Source: Sthenelais limicola (lineage: Eukaryota > Annelida > Polychaeta > Phyllodocida > Sigalionidae). From it: a stretch of DNA of 64,000 nt. The notes under the pieces are model-generated. The model worked only from the letters and a program-made list of their open reading frames with translations, did no database searches and had not been told where the DNA came from. The stretch covers positions 113,277,916 to 113,341,915 of the forward strand of contig OW804098.1 of the NCBI GenBank assembly GCA_942159475.1, read 5' to 3'. Both the position numbers and the translations under genes were made by a program. Shown in pieces: positions 57,941 to 64,000 of this stretch (positions within the stretch are counted from its first letter, which is position 1; every line of letters starts with the position of its first letter).

Positions 57941-58285
57941 TAGGGGAGTTGCATAGCCGCCATTTTGAATCATGATTTGCATGGAATTATGGGACTAATG
58001 GTACAGTCTAAAATCTATAGAAATCTTGTCATGTTCAGCATGGTGTATTTATCAATGTTCTAATGTCAATATCCATGTGTTTTACATGTGTTCATAACAC
58101 AAGTCTCCACTTTTCCCATCATGCATTTGGTTTTTATAGATGATTTATACAAACTATGATATTGGTGAAAACATTTTTGCAATTTTCAATCAAATATTGC
58201 CGAATATTTGTATGTCAGATTCCATCAAAATCCATCCCAGCATGCACTGCAGTAGTCATGCGCAGTGAGACATGCAACTCCCCTA
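57941..58285. mobile_element. Family C MITE, copy 3
   Basis: 345 bp, TAGGGGAGTTGCAT and ATGCAACTCCCCTA, the best-kept copy. Confidence 0.88.
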
Positions 58286-58404
58286 TTGGCTGCACGATCT
58301 CGTCCGGTGAATATTCCATTACTAGTACCTCGTTCCACTCTGTCTATATAGTTAAACTGGTCGATGTTTGCTGGGAAAGCAGCAGAGGGTAATTAAAGGG
58401 GCAA

Positions 58405-58497
58405 ACATGTACCAGTTTAAGGGTTAAAGATGGGGAAACATACGAATTGAAGGGTTAAAGATAGGGAATTACACCAGAGAAGTGTTAAAAAATGCAA
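58405..58497. repeat. 31-bp minisatellite, left edge
   Basis: Three diverged units (aagggttaaagat) before the family C remnant. Confidence 0.7.
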
Positions 58498-58720
58498 GGA
58501 TCATTTCCCCAATATCGCAGCTTGTATCAATGATCTATAAAAAAAACTAATGCATGATAGGAAAAATAATAGCTTGTGTTATGAAAACATGTAAAACACA
58601 TGGATATTTTCAAGCGATAATTCTTAAATATTCCATGCTGAACAAAACATGTTTTCTATAGCTACATACTACTCCAGGAATTCCATTCAAGATTGAAGGT
58701 GTCGGATATGCAAATCCCAT
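58498..58720. mobile_element. Family C MITE, diverged copy 4
   Basis: Retains acatgtaaaacacatggata and catgttttctatag of the family, in the reverse orientation, inserted within the minisatellite. Confidence 0.6.
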
Positions 58721-58727
58721 AATAAAC

Positions 58728-59380
58728 AAACCAGTTGAAGGGTAAAAGATAGGGAATTATAGCAGCTGAAGGGTTAAAGATAGGGAATTATAGCAGCTGA
58801 ATGGTTAAAGATAGAGAATTATAGCAGCTGAATGGTTAAAGATAGAGAATTATAGCAGCTGAAGGGGTAAAGATAGAGAATTATAGCAGCTTAAGGGTTA
58901 AAGATAGGAAAGTAAACCAGCTGAAGGGTTAGAGATAGGGGATTATAGCAGCTGAATGGTTAAAGATAGGGAATTATAGCAGCTGAAGGGTTAAAGATAG
59001 AGAATTATAGCAGCTGAAGGGTTTAAGATAGAGAATTATAGCAGCTGAAGTGTTAAAGATAGGGAATTATAGCAGCTGAAGGGTTAGAGATAGGGAATTA
59101 TAGCAGCTAAAGGGTTAGAGATAGAGAATAATAGCAGCTGAAGGGTTAAAGATAGAGAATTATAGCAGCTGAAGGGTTAAAGATAGAGAATTATAGCAGC
59201 TAAAGGGTTAAAGATAGAGAATTATAGCAGCTGAAGGGTTAAAGATAGAGAATTATAGCAGCTGAAGGGTTAAAGATAGAGAATTATAGCAGCTAAAGGG
59301 TTAAAGATGGGGAATTATCGCAGCGGAAATGTTAAAGATAGGGAATTATAGCAGCTAAAGGGTTAAAGATAAGGAATCAA
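58728..59380. repeat. 31-bp minisatellite, main block
   Basis: About 21 units of gcagctgaagggttaaagat + agagaattata; the step is 31 bp (59161 to 59192). Confidence 0.95.
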
Positions 59381-59624
59381 TCAGCTCAGGTAGTGTGCAG
59401 GGGTGAGGGGAGACAAGGTATATCATTAGTGGGTATAAGGCAGGTAATGCTGCTAAACCCTGCTATCTAATCTCCTGGGTAAACCCCAATACAACCTGGC
59501 AATCAGAGCCATCTGCAGGCACACGCAGGGACTATGCATCCTTAGAAATGGTGTCAAGCCTGCTGTCGCCCAAGTTGACATACAATTCCATTCACAAATC
59601 CGAACAGAATTAACCCATATATAC

Positions 59625-59859
59625 GGGTCAGATCGTCAGAAAAAGTACAATTGACCTTCACCAATCTTCTCAAATACCCCAAATTTCAGACAAAAATAAA
59701 ATTCAAAATACAGTTCAACCTAACTAAATCGATTGCTAGAATCAATACAATGCCGAATATACTCGAATTTACCCGGTATTGGCCAAATTGCAGCCAAATT
59801 TAGCAGAATTTACTAAATGTGTTGATCTGCCAATTGTACATTTTCCGAAATTCTGACCC
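59625..59859 (-). mobile_element. Family A MITE, full length
   Basis: 235 bp, ATAC/ATAT flanks. Confidence 0.9.
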
Positions 59860-59884
59860 ATATATCAACAGACATTGCTAATGA

Positions 59885-60045
59885 CTAGCGCTATCGATTG
59901 GATAGGAATAAAATTATCCACCCAACTAAAACTTGCCAACGAAAAAATAGAACTGCTTGAGGAAAAAAACCAGGAAAGCAGATATAATAATAGAAGGGTT
60001 GCCAGAGGAAAAAAACGAAGATCTCCACTCTGACCTCTAAATGAC
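59885..60045 (+). pseudogene. Possible LINE ORF1-like fragment
   Basis: One frame gives a coiled-coil-like KLANEKIELLEEKN and, after a frameshift, a second gives DIIIEGLPEEKNEDL then stop. In L1-type ORF1 proteins a coiled coil is followed by a NN.IIxGLPE block. Only about 50 residues remain. Confidence 0.35.
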
Positions 60046-60720
60046 CTTGAGCTCGTCTATTATATTAAACCAGAAAAGTCTGGAACTTAGTGAACAGGAC
60101 AGGCAGGACATAATCACAGAAACATACTAGAAGAGTACTAGCTATATCTGAGATTATATTATATTGCCTTGAAATGTTTGGTTAATTTACTTCATTTTGA
60201 AGATCAGAATTTAATAATAAGTAAAAAAAATCATATGATTGATTTCCTGCCACTCTAGCCCATATATGACCTTGAGGTTGGCTTTTATATGAAACCAGAA
60301 AAGCTAAAGTCCTGGAACTTACGGCATGACATATTCACAGCCATACTCTTTGCCTGCGCTCTCCCGGCCGTAAGGGTCTAGTCCAGTAAGCCGATTCTCA
60401 TGCGCTTCTCACAGAATGTAGTGCAAGAGAGTCCTCTGCAGCAAGAAATGGCATGAAATCAGCTTGGTGGACTAGGCTCTAGACTCTTTCAGTCGGAGAA
60501 TGGGAACTTGCTTCACCCCCCCCCCCCCCGCCCAAACATATATGCTAAATTACCCTTAAAAAATAGTAGCTAAATCTGAGAATATTTCCTTGATTATATT
60601 GAACAGAGTTTGCTATACTCTGACCTGAAGGTTGTCTTTTATTTAAAACCAGAAGAGCTAAAGTCCTGGAACTTACTCAAGAAGACAGGCATGACTTGAT
60701 CACAGCAGTCCCCCTGCACT
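60040..60720. repeat. Three diverged copies of a ccagaaaagctaaagtcctgg block
   Basis: Similar stretches at about 60044, 60268 and 60620 (gaccttgaggttg, ttttatatgaaaccagaaaag, tggaactta). Copy spacing is uneven because of the D foldback and other changes. Confidence 0.6.
60373..60480. mobile_element. Foldback MITE D, 108 bp, copy 3
   Basis: Ends agggtctagtccagtaagcc and ggtggactaggctct; right flank decayed. Confidence 0.75.
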
Positions 60721-61039
60721 CCCCTGCCCTGCTCTATACATACATCTCACCCAGACCTCTCAGTCTGAGAATGGGAACTTGTTGCATGTGGCTTGACTAA
60801 CAAGCAGCTTCAGGCATGGCTAGCAATGGCTGAGCACGGCTGATGTTTAGTATTCTGTCTGTATGACCCAGCTTCCCCCTTATCATTCACGCTGTCGCTT
60901 ACAGATAACTGCGCGAGTCAGCAGACCCGCGCCGCAACCAATCCACCTGTCCAGTCTCTGTCAAGATTCAATTATTCACTCCAACTTTGAGGCAACTGCT
61001 ACTTTCTCACTGTTATAGCTTTTGCACCTCAGAAAGCCT

Positions 61040-61233
61040 TATTTCAAACAGGACAAATTAAGAACTTTTTTCTCAAAATTAAAAATATCAAATTAAAAAG
61101 ATAGAAGTTAGATTTAGATGCCCTTAATGTTTACATTCGTTGGAATCCCCTTGGTCTCATCTTTTCAAATATGATGGTATCTCAAAATCCAAATTTAGCG
61201 ACTCGTGACTCATTTCTCTGTAACACACCGCAA
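61040..61233. mobile_element. Family B MITE, right half
   Basis: tttagcgactcgtgactcat...ctgtaacacaccgc is the end; the left half is missing. Confidence 0.65.
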
Positions 61234-61461
61234 GTGGAGAATAGGGATTAAGAGAAAGAGATATGTGTATGGTGGCTATAGAATGCAATATAAGGCCATA
61301 ATGTTTTCTGGGCAGTGAATGAGTGGACAGCCTTTGTCTTGGTTAAATGGCTTTGATAAAGTGATGATGTGCGAGAGACAATACATCTAATATTCAAACC
61401 GGAGGATATAAATATAGGAATATTATCATTTCCCAGTCCGGATTTATATGTTGGGGACCCA

Positions 61462-62280
61462 CCAAGCGCCTTCCCTGCAGTGGCTTCACTTATTATCGCT
61501 CAGCAGGGGTCGTTTTATATTGGCCGAATCAACTGTGAATTCTAGCATAAACATATAAGAGCAGCAGAATATTGATGAATCCACTGCGTTGTGGTATTAT
61601 ACGTGCATATTTGGCATCTGTCCATATGAAAATGTCCTGTCATCCTGCAACTAGACCTGCAGCTATCGCAAATTTCCTGTTCTGGCATTTAAGAGCATAT
61701 TATGCGTATACAAACGATAAAAGATGCTTTTTACGAACGTATCAGAGCAAATCATCTAGCCTACTGTAATATGTAAAACTCTAGTAAAGATGCGTATTAA
61801 CTAGCAAAATCTTACCAAATTTACTCATATTATGACTTATATAAATAGGCCTGGATTCAATAATAGTCTGCTACTGTTATATATTTATACTAGAATTTGA
61901 AGTAGAAATAGTAAAGCAAAAACGGCCGCCAATGAGCGATAATAAGTGAAGTCATCATAGGAAAGTATTTGGGAGGGTCCTCCAAATACAAATTAGAACG
62001 TTTTAGTAACGCTGTAGCAAAAACAACTGGACAGAACCCTCCCAAATTTCGGTCAAATTACTTGAAATGTAATGGATGAGTTGGAAAAGAATGGAAAATA
62101 ATTTAGAAAATCTTAGTTGGAATGATTAACCCAAAACGGAAGTAGGACGAGGACTTGGGAGTTTGTTGTAGGTTTGTTTTCGGTCCGATGTTTCGGGCGA
62201 CATTTGCCCTTTAACAAGGAGGTAATTTAGAAAATATTTTGTATTTTACCGACATTAACTGAGAGTGCAACTTTACCATC
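61462..62280. mobile_element. Repeat family L, copy 2, inverted pair
   Basis: ggcttcacttattatcgctc near 61487 and its complement gagcgataataagtgaagtc near 61934 face each other. The right part continues to tgagagtgcaacttt, matching 47085-47480. Confidence 0.6.
62114..62222 (-). mobile_element. Retroelement fragment with 13-bp target duplication
   Basis: taatttagaaaat stands on both sides (62100-62112, 62222-62234). The minus strand carries gggcaaatgtcgcccgaaac, like Penelope-type ends. Confidence 0.5.
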
Positions 62281-62527
62281 TTCTACACAAGTAACTATGT
62301 AGGCGTGTTCAAAGTACATCCTGACTCTGAGAGGAGGCAGACCAGACATTTCTTACTTTTGGAATAAGTTGCCATTTCCTGCTGTCCTAGATTCAGACCG
62401 GAAGTCAGCCACATACTTCCGGTGAAGGAGTCTGGGTGGGCAGACATGGAGGGAATGAATGAAGACAGGCCTTGTCTGCTACAGATACATCTCTGGGTCA
62501 CGTGACGAAACCTGTACAATATTTTAT

Positions 62528-62689
62528 GTCTTACAGAAAAATGAATCAAAGTCGTAAATTTGATATTTTCTTTTTATTCTTTCCCACACGATCTTATTTA
62601 TCTTTCGAATCGGCTTGATCTCATCTTTTCAAATATGATGAAATCTCAAAATCCATCTTTTGCGGCTTACCTGTAAAACATCCCATGTA
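62528..62689. mobile_element. Family B MITE with internal deletion
   Basis: Both family ends are near each other (cttacagaaaaatgaatcaa; tgcggcttacctgtaaaaca). Confidence 0.6.
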
Positions 62690-62695
62690 ATGTGT

Positions 62696-63048
62696 TACAG
62701 AAGAAATTAGTCTTAATTCGCAAAATTGATATTTTTCAAAATGTCTTATTTGTAAGAACTCTTTATAGGAATGTTTTGGCCCTATCAGTCGTCAAAATAT
62801 GTTTATCAAATCTCAAGACTCTGCACTGAATAAATTAATTATATGCATTTGAAAGAACAATGGAATAATTTTATTTCTTTACCAGTGATTGTTTACACAG
62901 AAATATCGCTAACCATTTTTTCAAATATAAACATATAGAAGTACCTTTTATATATCCTAACTATTAACATCGTTTGAATCTACCTGATCTGATGTATCTC
63001 AAAATGGCTTTTTTGTAGCTTAAAACTCATTTTTCTGTAACACATCAC
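62696..63048. mobile_element. Family B MITE, diverged
   Basis: Ends gtaatgtgttacagaagaaat and tttctgtaacacatcac. Confidence 0.75.
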
Positions 63049-63054
63049 AATATT

Positions 63055-63185
63055 ATTGGTCTTTTCCAATCCTCTCAAATATCACAAATGTCAGACAGAA
63101 GTCAAAATCTGGGTAATATGTAACCAAACTGATTTTCTGACTGAATTTACAAAATGTAGTGAGTGTACATCTTCTGATATTCGGA
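63055..63185 (-). mobile_element. Family A MITE, badly decayed
   Basis: ttccaatcctctcaaatatc and taaccaaactgattttc follow family order. Confidence 0.4.
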
Positions 63186-63555
63186 CTCCTATATCTCAGA
63201 GGAGTCATCACGGTGGCCATCTTGAGAATAGTTCCAAGCTATCCAACGCAGACATGTGACTAATCACCATATCTTACCGTCACAACAAGTCAGGAGATTA
63301 AACTCTAGTAGTCTGTCTGGTCAAATAAACTTTTTCCGTTAGATTTGGATCAAAAGTGTTTTTATTGTTCAAAGAACGTTGCCTCTATTTGTATTGTTGC
63401 GTCTGTGATGTGAATTATTTCGGACTCACTTTTGTTGTTTGTAATACTATTTGGAGGCTTTTCGGACACCATTTCAGGAATATATTACAGTATACTACTC
63501 CAGATAGTGTTGGAAGTCCAGTGATAAGAGCCAGAGAGCTTTGTAAAGTGTGATA
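63186..63555. other. Unassigned DNA
   Basis: No feature recognised. Confidence 0.35.
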
Positions 63556-64000
63556 CACCCATACAACAATAGATGGTAGTATACTACCCCCGGTGTTAGT
63601 GGAAGTCCAGCTATGGGAGCTGAACTAAACAGTAGATGGTAGTATAGTACCCCACTACTAGAAACATACAATAGATGGTAGTATACTACCCCAGGAGTTA
63701 GTGGGAGCTATAGGAGCTTTACTAAACACACTGGTATAACATAATACAGCAATAGATGGTAGTATACTACCCCAGGAGTTAGTGTAAGGCCAACTATAAA
63801 AGTTGCACTAAACAGGCTGGTAAAACATCATGCAACAATAGATGGTAGTATATTACCCCAGGAGTTAGTGGTAGACCAGCTATAGGAGCTGAACTAAATA
63901 ACCTGGTTAAACACTTTACCACAATACAACAATAGATGGTAGTATACTACCCAAGGAGATAGTGGAAAGCCGGCTATAAGATCTAAACTAAAACTGCCTC
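63556..64000 (-). repeat. 86-bp tandem array, inverted block at the window end
   Basis: Complement of the 20.6-28.1 kb units (acaatagatggtagtatac, aggagttagtggaag, ctataggagctgaactaaa). About five units, continuing past the window. Confidence 0.9.

Noticed and set aside
58728..59380. CRISPR-like regular repeat
   Set aside because: Units are directly adjacent with no spacers, and the genome is eukaryotic. It is a minisatellite.
60911..61010. Possible next SYT14-like exon after acceptor cgctgtcgcttacag
   Set aside because: Phase-1 reading is open for about 28 codons, but no donor site lies before the stop and the peptide does not resemble a C2 domain.

Overview
This is a metazoan nuclear DNA window, probably from an aquatic invertebrate. 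Evidence: spliceosomal introns of 7 to 17 kb, one gene spread thinly across the window, very many short inverted-repeat transposons (MITEs), minisatellites, long polypyrimidine tracts and an LTR retrotransposon primed by tRNA-Trp. No rRNA, tRNA, operon or CRISPR array is visible. The species cannot be named from the sequence. A 200-base run of N at 45107-45306 marks an assembly gap.

Host gene. Four exons on the + strand appear to belong to one synaptotagmin-14/16-like gene: 19212-19376 (single transmembrane segment plus the conserved juxtamembrane block), 36984-37028 (45 nt), 49100-49168 (69 nt) and 56675-56776 (102 nt). All four are multiples of three, all are phase 1 on both sides, and they read open when joined. 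They encode the membrane anchor and the linker. The C2 domains must lie beyond base 64000 and the start exon was not found, so nearly the whole window is intron.

Transposons. Family A (about 235 bp, ends GGGTCAG...CTGACCC, 4-bp AT-rich target duplications) occurs in more than 20 copies. Family B (about 410 bp, ends GTGATGTGTTTC...) occurs in about 17 copies, several nested inside one another. Both carry AAAATG at the same offset from the tip and both make 4-bp duplications, so they may use related transposases. A 2858-bp element at 39135-41992 has family-A-type ends and at least 14 copies of a GGGATGCCCGGTAT motif, whose core also sits once inside the short family A copies. This is the most unusual object in the window. 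Other families: C (about 345 bp, TAGGGGAGTTGCAT ends), several short foldback families with 3-bp TAA/TTA duplications (PIF/Harbinger-like), a TA-duplicating CAGTGGGACCTC element, and single foldbacks.

Layout. 1-5.6 kb: nested A, B, C and Harbinger-like MITEs and retrotransposon tails. 5.9-7.05 kb: a 56-bp minisatellite split by a 204-bp MITE. 7.4-8.9 kb: (CCTCCT)n. 11.4-17.85 kb: a 2.9-kb segment present twice in tandem, with long hairpins. 18.1-19.4 kb: triplicated splice acceptor and the transmembrane exon. 20.6-28.1 kb: an 86-bp tandem array with the LTR retrotransposon (21900-27950) inserted in it. 28-38 kb: A and B MITEs. 39-42 kb: the 2.9-kb element. 43-45.1 kb: polypyrimidine DNA up to the gap. 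45-57 kb: MITEs and exons 3 and 4. 58.4-59.4 kb: a 31-bp minisatellite. 63.55-64 kb: the 86-bp array again, in inverted orientation.

Almost all long reading frames in the window are artefacts of low-complexity or tandem-repeat DNA and are not reported as genes.
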